Shown piece by piece: positions 1-6,278 of a stretch of DNA of 6,278 bases (the stretch's first letter is position 1; each line of letters opens with the position of its first letter). The stretch covers positions 1 to 6,278 of the forward strand of contig CAMBOZ010000069.1 in assembly GCA_945869505.1 (NCBI GenBank). Direction: 5' to 3'. The stretch is from Bifidobacterium breve (GTDB lineage Bacteria > Actinomycetota > Actinomycetes > Nanopelagicales > Nanopelagicaceae). The translations under genes were made by a program, and so were the position numbers. The notes under the pieces are model-generated. The model saw only the letters and a program-made list of their open reading frames with translations, did not search any database and was not told the DNA's origin.

Positions 1-707
1 CAGGTGCCAAAGATGGTCTGCAACTAAAAGGTGTTGTCTCAGAAGTTGCAGTAATCGCCGTACCTGCCGGAATTATTGGTGGACGTCTTTATCACGTAAT
101 AACTACGCCGGAACAATACTTTGGATCAAGCGGTGATCTGCTTGCAATATTGAAAATTTGGAACGGTGGTCTCGGTATTTGGGGCGCCATCGCACTTGGC
201 GCACTTGGCGCAATGATTTCCTATCGCAGATTGCGTAAAGAAATGGAGTTGCCAAGTTTTGCAGTCTTTCTAGATGCGATAGCTCCGGGAATTCTTTTTG
301 CGCAAGCCATCGGTCGTTTCGGAAATTGGTTTAATGCAGAACTATTTGGCCGCCCACTAGATACTTGGTGGGGGCTAGAAATTCCCTATAAATATCGGCC
401 GCGTGGGTATGGTCTATTTGAAACATTTCATCCGACATTTCTATATGAAGCGATCTGGAGCTCAGCCTTAGCAATTGGCCTGATTATCGTTGGAAAACGC
501 TGGGCAAATGGTGCAACATTCGCAATCTATATTGCGGGGTATTCACTCGGTCGCTTCTTTATCGAAGGATTGCGAATAGATGCTGCTCAAGATATTGGCG
601 GACTGCGGCTGAATCAATGGACCAGTATGGCCATCCTCTTTCTAGGGTTATTCCTCTTTTATCGATTACAGCGCAAGCCAACATTACTTATCACCGAAGA
701 AAAATAA
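1..707 (+). CDS. lgt: Prolipoprotein diacylglyceryl transferase Lgt, 5'-truncated by window edge
   Basis: Lgt is an integral membrane enzyme that moves diacylglycerol from phosphatidylglycerol onto the lipobox cysteine of prolipoproteins. The reading frame is open from base 3 to the stop at 705-707 and gives 234 visible residues. The start lies upstream, so the TTG at 150 is internal and roughly the first 50 residues are missing. Seen in the sequence: GGRLYHV near the left edge, WNGGLGIWG at about 159-185, and the Lgt signature GRFGNWFNAELFGRP at 312-356. By alignment in the head its Arg, Asn, Glu and Gly match E. coli R143, N146, E151 and G154. HPTFLYEA (about 429-452) and FIEGLR near the C-terminus also fit. 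Several hydrophobic membrane segments are evident. Where E. coli has the HGGL histidine (H103) this protein has Trp, which I recall as usual in actinobacteria. In that phylum lgt often follows trpA, which would lie upstream of this window. The family assignment is secure. Confidence 0.96.
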   Translation, partial: GAKDGLQLKGVVSEVAVIAVPAGIIGGRLYHVITTPEQYFGSSGDLLAILKIWNGGLGIWGAIALGALGAMISYRRLRKEMELPSFAVFLDAIAPGILFAQAIGRFGNWFNAELFGRPLDTWWGLEIPYKYRPRGYGLFETFHPTFLYEAIWSSALAIGLIIVGKRWANGATFAIYIAGYSLGRFFIEGLRIDAAQDIGGLRLNQWTSMAILFLGLFLFYRLQRKPTLLITEEK

Positions 708-715
708 TCGATATC

Positions 716-722
716 AGGTAGG
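716..722 (+). promoter_or_regulatory. Ribosome binding site of the VIT gene
   Basis: AGGTAGG lies 8 bases before the ATG at 731, in the 23-base gap after the lgt stop. It supports that ATG as the start. The gap shows no terminator hairpin, so lgt and the VIT gene are likely on one transcript. Confidence 0.6.
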
Positions 723-730
723 CTCAGCAC

Positions 731-1453
731 ATGGCACTTGAAGATGTATACCAACGCAATCTCCATCACCGCACTCACCGAGCGGGTTGGTTGCGCGCTG
801 CCGTATTGGGAGCAAATGATGGTTTAGTTTCGACCGCATCCTTAATGATTGGTATTACTGCAGCTAAAGTTGGCGGGGCCGATTCTCAAGGATTTCTTGT
901 GACAGCAGGTGCTGCCGGAATTGTTGCGGGTGCAATGTCTATGGCCGTTGGCGAGTATGTTTCAGTTCGTTCCCAGAATGACATTGAAGAGTCAGATCGT
1001 CTTCTTGAAATTGAGCACCTAAAGGTTGATCCAGAATCAGAGCTACTTGAACTACAGCAAATTTATGTTAGTCGTGGACTAACTCCTGACTTGGCGCTGC
1101 AGGTTGCAACTGCGATGCACGAGCGTGATCCGCTAGAAGCACATTTACGTGATGAGCTTGGACAATTTGAACATACGAAGGCGCGTCCGGTGCAGGCCGC
1201 GGTCGCATCCGCCGCCGCGTTTACATCAGGTGGTTTGATTCCATTTGCTGGTGCATTCGCCCCAACGACTGGCCAGGTTGCACTTAGCATCGTCGGTTTC
1301 ACGATCATCGGATTAGTCATCACCGGAGTTGTCAGCGCAAAGACAGCCGGATCAAAGATTTTGGCCCCAACTTTGCGTGTAATCCTGGGTGGTTGCTTCG
1401 GAATGGCAATTACCGCAGGTATCGGCCAACTTCTACATGTGAGCGGTATCTAA
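731..1453 (+). CDS. VIT1/CCC1-family Fe2+/Mn2+ transporter
   Basis: This 240-residue membrane protein belongs to the VIT1/CCC1 (vacuolar iron transporter) family, whose eukaryotic members load Fe2+ or Mn2+ into vacuoles. Bacterial members are thought to export or buffer these metals. The N-terminal HRAGWLRAAVLGANDGLVST (residues about 16-35) is the family hallmark, with D30 in the first membrane helix. The second helix ends in MAVGEYVSVRSQ (71-82, E75). An acidic cytoplasmic stretch of about 83-150 follows, with E86, E87, E93, E95, E102, E104, E107, M129, E131, E136 and E142. This is the position of the family's metal-binding domain, and it ends in HLRDELG. Three more hydrophobic helices (about 154-176, 182-204, 212-236) complete the five-helix fold. 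There is no N-terminal rubrerythrin-like domain, so this is the short form. The start is supported by an AGGTAGG ribosome binding site. The family is clear. The metal and the direction of transport are inferred. Confidence 0.93.
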   Translation: MALEDVYQRNLHHRTHRAGWLRAAVLGANDGLVSTASLMIGITAAKVGGADSQGFLVTAGAAGIVAGAMSMAVGEYVSVRSQNDIEESDRLLEIEHLKVDPESELLELQQIYVSRGLTPDLALQVATAMHERDPLEAHLRDELGQFEHTKARPVQAAVASAAAFTSGGLIPFAGAFAPTTGQVALSIVGFTIIGLVITGVVSAKTAGSKILAPTLRVILGGCFGMAITAGIGQLLHVSGI

Positions 1454-1461
1454 GCAAGATC

Positions 1462-1472
1462 GGCCTTCGGCC
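1462..1472 (+). terminator. Weak GC-rich hairpin after the VIT gene, possible terminator
   Basis: GGCC-TTC-GGCC forms a 4-bp all-GC stem with a 3-base loop, starting 8 bases after the VIT stop. A run of three T's (1477-1479) lies nearby, but there is no true T-tract. The location is right for a terminator and the structure is marginal, so this is only a candidate. Confidence 0.2.
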
Positions 1473-1522
1473 CCGCTTTCGGTATGCCCATTTGCGCCAT
1501 CTCTTGCTACCCTTTTGCCTTA

Positions 1523-1548
1523 CAACGATTTACGGATCGTTGATCTTT
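1523..1548 (+). terminator. Inverted repeat CAACGAT/ATCGTTG, candidate terminator or operator
   Basis: Perfect 7-base arms at 1523-1529 and 1536-1542 enclose TTACGG. In RNA the loop could close further by a U-G pair to present UACG, a member of the stable UNCG tetraloop class. ATCTTT follows at 1543-1548, too poor in T for a convincing intrinsic terminator. The element lies between the VIT stop and gltB. It may end the upstream transcript, or it may be a dyad operator or a 5'-leader hairpin of gltB. Sequence alone does not separate these. Confidence 0.35.
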
Positions 1549-1566
1549 AGGGCCAAAGTTGTCCCT
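1549..1566 (+). promoter_or_regulatory. 18-base imperfect dyad upstream of gltB, possible operator
   Basis: AGGGcCAAagTTGtCCCT is symmetric at 7 of 9 position pairs (mismatches in lower case). The size and symmetry suit a site for a dimeric DNA-binding regulator. It lies 40 bases before the gltB start. I do not recognise it as a known nitrogen-regulator site. No confident -35/-10 pair could be placed in the gap, so whether it would repress or activate cannot be said. Confidence 0.3.
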
Positions 1567-1590
1567 CACTAAATTTCAAGTGTGGACAAC
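1558..1590 (+). promoter_or_regulatory. Two-part stem-loop abutting the gltB Shine-Dalgarno
   Basis: GTTGTCC (1558-1564) pairs with GGACAAC (1584-1590). Inside this, after a 2/1 internal loop, CACT (1567-1570) pairs with AGTG (1579-1582), leaving an 8-base loop. The resulting 11-bp stem ends at the base just before the AGGAG ribosome binding site. Its 5' arm shares TTGTCCCT with the dyad at 1549-1566, so the two structures exclude each other if both form in RNA. A role in translation or decay of gltB mRNA is inferred and depends on transcription starting upstream of 1558. Confidence 0.35.
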
Positions 1591-1595
1591 AGGAG
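1591..1595 (+). promoter_or_regulatory. Ribosome binding site of gltB, decides the start
   Basis: AGGAG lies 10 bases before the ATG at 1606. In-frame GTG codons at 1582 and 1597 are poorer starts: the first lies upstream of this site with nothing like a ribosome binding site before it, and the second is only 1 base away from it. ATG 1606 is therefore preferred, although the spacing is slightly long. Confidence 0.65.
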
Positions 1596-1605
1596 TGTGA
1601 ATCAG

Positions 1606-4600
1606 ATGGTCCTTGCATCTAATTACCCAGCACGCGTTGGTCTTTACGACCCAGCAAATGAGCATGATGCATGCGGTGTTGCAATGGTTGCCACGCTTAA
1701 GAAAGTTGCAACACACGAAATTGTTGCAAAAGCTTTAACTGCCTTACGCAACATGGAACACCGCGGCGCATCTGGTGCCGAACCCGACAGTGGTGACGGT
1801 GCGGGAATTTTAATTCGTGTCCCTGATGCTTTTTATCGCGCAGTTGTCGGATTTGATCTTCCTGCGCAAGGCTCATATGCAACTGGTATCGCATTCATCG
1901 CCCAAGGCGCCGAAGTTCGCGATGAAATCGCCAAGATTGCAGTACAAGAAGGTCTCGTTGTTTTAGGCTGGCGCGAACTTCCAATTGATTCATCTTCACT
2001 AGGTCAGACAGCTCTGTCTGTGATGCCAAAGTTCGAACAACTTTTTCTGGCGGGAAAGAATAAAGAAAGTGGAATTGAATTAGACCGCTTAACTTTTTGT
2101 TTGCGAAAGCGCGCAGAACATGCACTTGAGCTTTACTTCCCTTCACTTTCATCTCAGACAATTGTCTATAAGGGAATGCTTACCACCGGTCAGCTTGAAG
2201 ATTTTTTCCCTGATCTAAGTGATGAACGCGTCGTGTCGCCTTTAGCGCTTGTGCACTCACGTTTTTCTACCAACACATTTCCATCATGGCCGCTGGCCCA
2301 CCCTTACCGATTTATTGCCCACAATGGTGAAATCAATACAGTTAAAGGCAATCGAAATTGGATGCGGGCTCGCGAATCACTACTTGCGAGTGAGTTGATT
2401 CCAGGAGACTTGAAACGGTTATTTCCAATCGTAGAAATGTCGGGCAGTGATTCAGCATCATTTGATGAAGTTCTAGAACTTCTCTATCTTGGTGGCCGCT
2501 CACTTCCTCATTCAGTTTTGATGATGATTCCGGAAGCTTGGGAGAATCACACAACTATGTCGCAGAAGCGACGTGATTTTTACGCTTTCCACGCATCTCT
2601 GATGGAGCCGTGGGACGGACCGGCATGTGTGACATTTACCGATGGCCATCAAGTTGGTGCAGTACTAGATCGCAATGGACTTCGCCCATCACGTTTTTGG
2701 GTTACCGATGATGGAATAGTTGTACTTGCATCCGAAGTTGGCGTATTAGATTTTCCTGCAGAAAAGATCGTTCGTAAAGGTCGCCTGCAACCAGGCAAGA
2801 TGTTCCTGGTAGATATCGAAGCTGGACGAATCATTGAAGATGATGAGATCAAAGATTCTTTGGCAGATAGCGCTCCTTACGGGAAGTGGCTTGAAGCGGG
2901 GATGATGAAGTTAAGTGATCTGCCTTCCAGAGAGCATATTGTCTATCCGCATTCATCCGTTGTTCGCCGCCAACGCGCCTTTGGATATACCGAAGAAGAG
3001 TTACGCATTTTATTAACACCGATGGCAAAAAACGGGATGGAAGCTTTGGGATCCATGGGAACCGATTCGCCAATAGCAGCGCTATCTGAGAAACCTCGCT
3101 TATTATTTGATTACTTCTCACAACTTTTCGCACAGGTTACTAATCCACCACTTGATGCTATTCGCGAAGAATTAGTTACCAGTTTAGGCGGATCTATTGG
3201 ACCAGAACACAATTTATTAGACCCAGGTCCAGAATCTTGCCGTCAAATTTCTCTGGCATTTCCAGTCATTGATAATGATGAGCTATCAAAGATCATTCAC
3301 GTAAACGTTGATGATGAATACCCAGAGTTAGAAGCCTATGTTGTGCGCGGACTCTTCCCGGTTTCGGGTGATGGAAATACGCTGCAGACACGTTTAGAAG
3401 AAATTAAACGCGAAGTCTCTGGCGCAATCGCAGCAGGCGCTCACATAATCGTTCTCTCTGATCGCAACGGAGATGCAGAGGATGCTCCCATCCCTTCACT
3501 CTTGCTTACTGCGGCAGTTCACCACCATTTGATCCGTGAAAAAACTCGCACGCAGGTTGGGCTGGTCGTTGAGGCCGGAGATGTTAGAGAAGTTCACCAT
3601 GTCGCTCTTCTGATTGGCTACGGCGCAGCTGCAGTAAATCCATATCTAGCCATGGAATCGGCTGAAGATTTGGTTCTTCAAGGAGTTATAACCGGAATAA
3701 CACCTGAGAAGGCAGTTCACAATGTGATCAAGAGCCTTGGTAAAGGTGTTCTCAAAGTTATGTCGAAGATGGGCATTTCAACAATCGCCTCTTACACCGG
3801 CGCACAAGTTTTTGAAGCCATCGGATTATCACAAGAAGTTGTTGATGAATATTTCGTTGGAACAACCTCTCGCTTAGGCGGAATAAGTTTGGACCTCATC
3901 GCTGAGGAAACAATCGCTCGACACCACATCGCTTATCCACCGGGTGGAGAAATTCCGGGAAGTAAGCGCCTACCAATTGGTGGGGAATATCAGTGGCGCC
4001 GCGATGGAGAGCCACATTTATTTAATCCCGAAACTGTCTTTGCGTTGCAGCATTCCACTCGTTCAAAGCGTTATGACATCTTTAAGCGCTACACCAGCAA
4101 AGTAGATGAACAAAGTAAATCTCTAATGACTTTGCGTGGGCTCTTTGCATTCAAAGATGCAGAACGTCCTGCGATATCAATTGATGAGGTAGAACCTATC
4201 TCTGAGATCATGAAACGTTTTTCAACAGGTGCCATGTCATATGGCTCAATTTCGCAAGAGGTCCATGAAACTTTAGCGATCGCCATGAATCGATTAGGCG
4301 CGAAGTCCAACACAGGTGAGGGCGGAGAAGATCCAGAGCGCTATGTTGCAATGGAAAATGGTGATTCCAAGCGAAGTGCAATTAAGCAAGTTGCCAGCGG
4401 TCGTTTCGGAGTGACTAGTAATTACTTGGTAAATGCCGATGATATTCAAATCAAGATTGCACAAGGTGCCAAACCTGGTGAAGGTGGCCAATTACCTGGT
4501 AACAAGGTTTATCCGTGGATTGCAAAAGTTCGCTATTCAACTCCTGGTGTTGGCCTAATTTCACCGCCTCCACATCACGATATTTACTCAATTGAAGATT

Positions 4601-6123
4601 TGGCGCAGTTAATTCACGACTTAAAAAATGCCAATAAGAATGCGCGTATCCATGTGAAATTAGTTGCTGAAGTAGGTGTGGGAACAGTTGCGGCAGGTGT
4701 TTCTAAAGCACATGCCGATGTTGTCTTGATATCTGGCCACGATGGTGGAACCGGAGCGTCGCCACTTACTTCACTCAAGCATGCTGGTGCTCCTTGGGAA
4801 CTTGGTCTTGCTGAAACTCAGCAGACGCTGTTGCTAAATGGATTACGTGATCGCATCGTTGTTCAGGCAGATGGCCAATTAAAGACTGGTCGCGATGTTG
4901 TGATTGCCGCGCTCCTTGGCGCCGAAGAATACGGTTTTGCAACTGCTCCACTGGTTGTTTCAGGCTGCGTAATGATGCGTGTGTGTCATTTAGATACTTG
5001 CCCAGTTGGCGTTGCCACGCAAAACCCAGAGTTGCGTAAGAAATTTACTGGTAAGCCTGAGTTCGTAGAAACTTTCTTTGAATATATCGCCGAGGAAGTT
5101 CGTGAGATTTTGGCGAAGCTCGGTATGCGCACATTACAAGAGGCAATCGGCCGCGTTGAATTTCTAGATACTCGCGATGCGGTAAACCACTGGAAGGCAA
5201 GTGGATTGGATCTGGCACCTCTGTTGGTTCGCCCAGATGTTGATTCACCTCTGTATCGCACAACTTTCCAAGATCATGGACTTGCCGCCGCACTTGATAA
5301 TCAATTGATCTCACTATCGGCGCCTGCTCTAGAAAATGGCGAACCAGTTCGCATTGATCTTCCGGTACGTAACGTTAACCGCACAGTCGGAACAATGTTG
5401 GGAGCAGAAGTCACTCGTCGTTACGGCGCAGATGGTCTGCCAGCTGGAACCATTGATGTGACACTTCATGGCTCGGCTGGACAGTCACTTGGTGCTTTCT
5501 TGCCAAGTGGAATTACCGTTCGACTCTATGGTGATAGCAATGACTATGTTGGCAAGGGAATTTCTGGCGGACGAGTAGTCCTGCGCCCTGATGAACGTGC
5601 TGTTTTCGCATCTCACGAAAACGTGATTGCTGGAAATGTAATTGGTTACGGCGCAACCTCTGGTGAAATATTTATTCGTGGTCTAGTGGGCGAGCGATTC
5701 GGCGTTCGAAACTCTGGAGCCACTGCTGTTGTTGAAGGAATCGGCGATCACGGTTGCGAATACATGACAGGTGGCGCAGTTGTTGTTCTTGGCCGCACTG
5801 GTCGCAATTTTGCTGCCGGTATGTCTGGTGGTCGCGCATTTGTACTCGATTTGATTCCAGCACTTGTAAACCCAGAGATGGTGGATATTTTGGCCGTTCC
5901 GGAAGATCAGAAAGATGCGCTCAAGGGTTATGTTTCTGCATTCCATGCTGAAACCGGATCTGAAGTCGCATCAGAATTGTTAAAGGATTGGCCAGCTTCA
6001 CTAAGCCGATTCTCTCTTGTGATGCCGCGTGATTATGCGCGAGTACTTGCAGCAATTGAGCGAGCTACCAAAGATGGCTTACCTGTTGATCAATATGTGA
6101 TGGAGGTTGCGGCAAATGGCTGA
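1606..6123 (+). CDS. gltB: Glutamate synthase (NADPH-type) large subunit GltB
   Basis: GltB converts glutamine and 2-oxoglutarate to two glutamates with electrons delivered by GltD. It acts in the cytoplasm as the GOGAT half of ammonium assimilation. From ATG 1606 the protein has 1505 residues, the normal size. Domain 1 (about 23-430) is a type II glutamine amidotransferase. Its nucleophile is Cys23 in NEHDACGV, which implies removal of a 22-residue propeptide. [12 protein letters not shown] (217-228), NGEINT (240-245) and [10 protein letters not shown] (279-288) carry the expected substrate-site residues. The central domain (about 466-750) contains [11 protein letters not shown]. The FMN/synthase domain (about 800-1200) has [11 protein letters not shown] (873-883), KSNTGEGGE (900-908) and the 3Fe-4S cysteines C1121, C1127 and C1132 in [12 protein letters not shown]. 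The GXGXG beta-helix (about 1240-1450) includes [10 protein letters not shown] (1313-1322). All key residues seen are intact. The frame extends upstream to GTG 1582 (1513 residues), a less likely start. The gene overlaps gltD and is surely co-expressed with it. Confidence 0.98.
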   Translation: MVLASNYPARVGLYDPANEHDACGVAMVATLKKVATHEIVAKALTALRNMEHRGASGAEPDSGDGAGILIRVPDAFYRAVVGFDLPAQGSYATGIAFIAQGAEVRDEIAKIAVQEGLVVLGWRELPIDSSSLGQTALSVMPKFEQLFLAGKNKESGIELDRLTFCLRKRAEHALELYFPSLSSQTIVYKGMLTTGQLEDFFPDLSDERVVSPLALVHSRFSTNTFPSWPLAHPYRFIAHNGEINTVKGNRNWMRARESLLASELIPGDLKRLFPIVEMSGSDSASFDEVLELLYLGGRSLPHSVLMMIPEAWENHTTMSQKRRDFYAFHASLMEPWDGPACVTFTDGHQVGAVLDRNGLRPSRFWVTDDGIVVLASEVGVLDFPAEKIVRKGRLQPGKMFLVDIEAGRIIEDDEIKDSLADSAPYGKWLEAGMMKLSDLPSREHIVYPHSSVVRRQRAFGYTEEELRILLTPMAKNGMEALGSMGTDSPIAALSEKPRLLFDYFSQLFAQVTNPPLDAIREELVTSLGGSIGPEHNLLDPGPESCRQISLAFPVIDNDELSKIIHVNVDDEYPELEAYVVRGLFPVSGDGNTLQTRLEEIKREVSGAIAAGAHIIVLSDRNGDAEDAPIPSLLLTAAVHHHLIREKTRTQVGLVVEAGDVREVHHVALLIGYGAAAVNPYLAMESAEDLVLQGVITGITPEKAVHNVIKSLGKGVLKVMSKMGISTIASYTGAQVFEAIGLSQEVVDEYFVGTTSRLGGISLDLIAEETIARHHIAYPPGGEIPGSKRLPIGGEYQWRRDGEPHLFNPETVFALQHSTRSKRYDIFKRYTSKVDEQSKSLMTLRGLFAFKDAERPAISIDEVEPISEIMKRFSTGAMSYGSISQEVHETLAIAMNRLGAKSNTGEGGEDPERYVAMENGDSKRSAIKQVASGRFGVTSNYLVNADDIQIKIAQGAKPGEGGQLPGNKVYPWIAKVRYSTPGVGLISPPPHHDIYSIEDLAQLIHDLKNANKNARIHVKLVAEVGVGTVAAGVSKAHADVVLISGHDGGTGASPLTSLKHAGAPWELGLAETQQTLLLNGLRDRIVVQADGQLKTGRDVVIAALLGAEEYGFATAPLVVSGCVMMRVCHLDTCPVGVATQNPELRKKFTGKPEFVETFFEYIAEEVREILAKLGMRTLQEAIGRVEFLDTRDAVNHWKASGLDLAPLLVRPDVDSPLYRTTFQDHGLAAALDNQLISLSAPALENGEPVRIDLPVRNVNRTVGTMLGAEVTRRYGADGLPAGTIDVTLHGSAGQSLGAFLPSGITVRLYGDSNDYVGKGISGGRVVLRPDERAVFASHENVIAGNVIGYGATSGEIFIRGLVGERFGVRNSGATAVVEGIGDHGCEYMTGGAVVVLGRTGRNFAAGMSGGRAFVLDLIPALVNPEMVDILAVPEDQKDALKGYVSAFHAETGSEVASELLKDWPASLSRFSLVMPRDYARVLAAIERATKDGLPVDQYVMEVAANG
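6102..6106 (+). promoter_or_regulatory. Ribosome binding site of gltD, inside the gltB 3' end
   Basis: GGAGG lies 9 bases before the gltD ATG and within the last codons of gltB. A strong site here combined with an overlapping stop and start suggests translational coupling of the two subunits. Confidence 0.7.
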
Positions 6124-6278
6124 TCCAAGAGGATTTATGACAACTCCACGTGAGTTGCCAAAGCGTCGACCAATCGATGTTCGCATTCAAGATTGGCAGG
6201 AAGTTTATGAACCGCAAAGCCTGGAACATCTGCAGAAGCAAGCAGGGCGTTGCATGGATTGTGGAATTCCTTTCTGCC
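6116..6278 (+). CDS. gltD: Glutamate synthase small subunit GltD, 3'-truncated by window edge
   Basis: GltD is the FAD- and Fe-S-containing subunit that takes electrons from NADPH and passes them to GltB. Only the first 54 residues are present. They begin [19 protein letters not shown] and continue with [11 protein letters not shown], a typical GltD N-terminus. The sequence then reaches CMDCGIPFC, the start of the cysteine-rich Fe-S motif, with C46, C49 and C54 visible. The rest of the motif and the FAD and NADPH domains lie beyond the window. The ATG at 6116 overlaps the gltB stop by 8 bases and has a GGAGG site 9 bases upstream, which fixes the start. The Met at residue 8 is an unlikely alternative because the conserved MADPRGF segment precedes it. 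Confidence 0.96.
   Translation, partial: MADPRGFMTTPRELPKRRPIDVRIQDWQEVYEPQSLEHLQKQAGRCMDCGIPFC

Noticed and set aside
150..707. A complete 185-residue gene starting at TTG 150
   Set aside because: The same frame is open to the left edge and encodes conserved Lgt sequence such as GGRLYHV before that TTG, so the gene is truncated by the window and not started there.
1063..1323. Minus-strand open frame of 86 codons opposite the VIT gene
   Set aside because: It lies wholly within a well-supported conserved gene and its translation is low-complexity without any recognisable domain, as expected for a shadow frame.
1454..1605. A sigma-70-type promoter for gltB in the intergenic gap
   Set aside because: Candidate hexamers such as TTGATC (1540-1545), TTGCCT (1515-1520) and TACCCT (1508-1513) could not be paired with a reasonable partner at 16-19 bases. 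A promoter is likely somewhere here but cannot be placed.
1697..5946. Numerous minus-strand open frames of 63-94 codons opposite gltB
   Set aside because: All lie inside gltB, show no recognisable domains, and have no credible context. They are antisense shadows of a conserved gene.
5754..5951. Plus-strand 65-codon frame inside gltB
   Set aside because: It is an out-of-frame reading of the conserved GXGXG domain region. The Trp- and Cys-rich translation matches nothing known to me.
1..6278. tRNA genes, CRISPR arrays, insertion sequences or other mobile elements
   Set aside because: Apart from the short gap at 1454-1605 the window is filled by conserved housekeeping genes. No cloverleaf, regular repeat-spacer pattern, transposase or terminal repeats were seen.

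Overview
The window is an ordinary chromosomal stretch, all on the + strand. It holds the 3' part of lgt (prolipoprotein diacylglyceryl transferase), a VIT1/CCC1-family metal transporter, a complete gltB (glutamate synthase large subunit) and the first 54 codons of gltD (glutamate synthase small subunit). The Lgt and GltB/GltD sequences look actinobacterial: Lgt has the GGLGIWG form of its motif, and GltD begins MADPRGF. I judge base composition by eye as below 50% GC with many A/T-ending codons, which is low for that phylum. This would fit a streamlined freshwater actinobacterium of the acI/Nanopelagicales type, but the taxon is an inference from gene content and composition, with no search behind it.

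Layout: lgt enters from the left edge and ends at 707. The VIT gene starts 23 bases later behind its own ribosome binding site, so the two are probably co-transcribed. A 152-base gap (1454-1605) follows and is the only non-coding stretch of any size. It contains several inverted repeats: a weak GC-rich hairpin just after the VIT stop, a 7-bp hairpin with a possible UACG loop, an 18-base imperfect dyad, and a two-part stem-loop whose 3' arm ends directly against the gltB Shine-Dalgarno. gltB then runs to 6123 and overlaps gltD by 8 bases, with the gltD ribosome binding site inside gltB.

Function: GltB and GltD together form NADPH-dependent glutamate synthase (GOGAT), which with glutamine synthetase is the main ammonium-assimilation route. 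Lgt carries out the first step of lipoprotein maturation in the membrane. The VIT protein probably moves Fe2+ or Mn2+ across the membrane. Its position next to an iron-sulfur, flavin-dependent enzyme may be meaningful or may be chance.

I found no undescribed multi-gene system. The part that most deserves a second look is the gltB leader, where overlapping inverted repeats could act as an operator or as alternative RNA folds controlling glutamate synthase.
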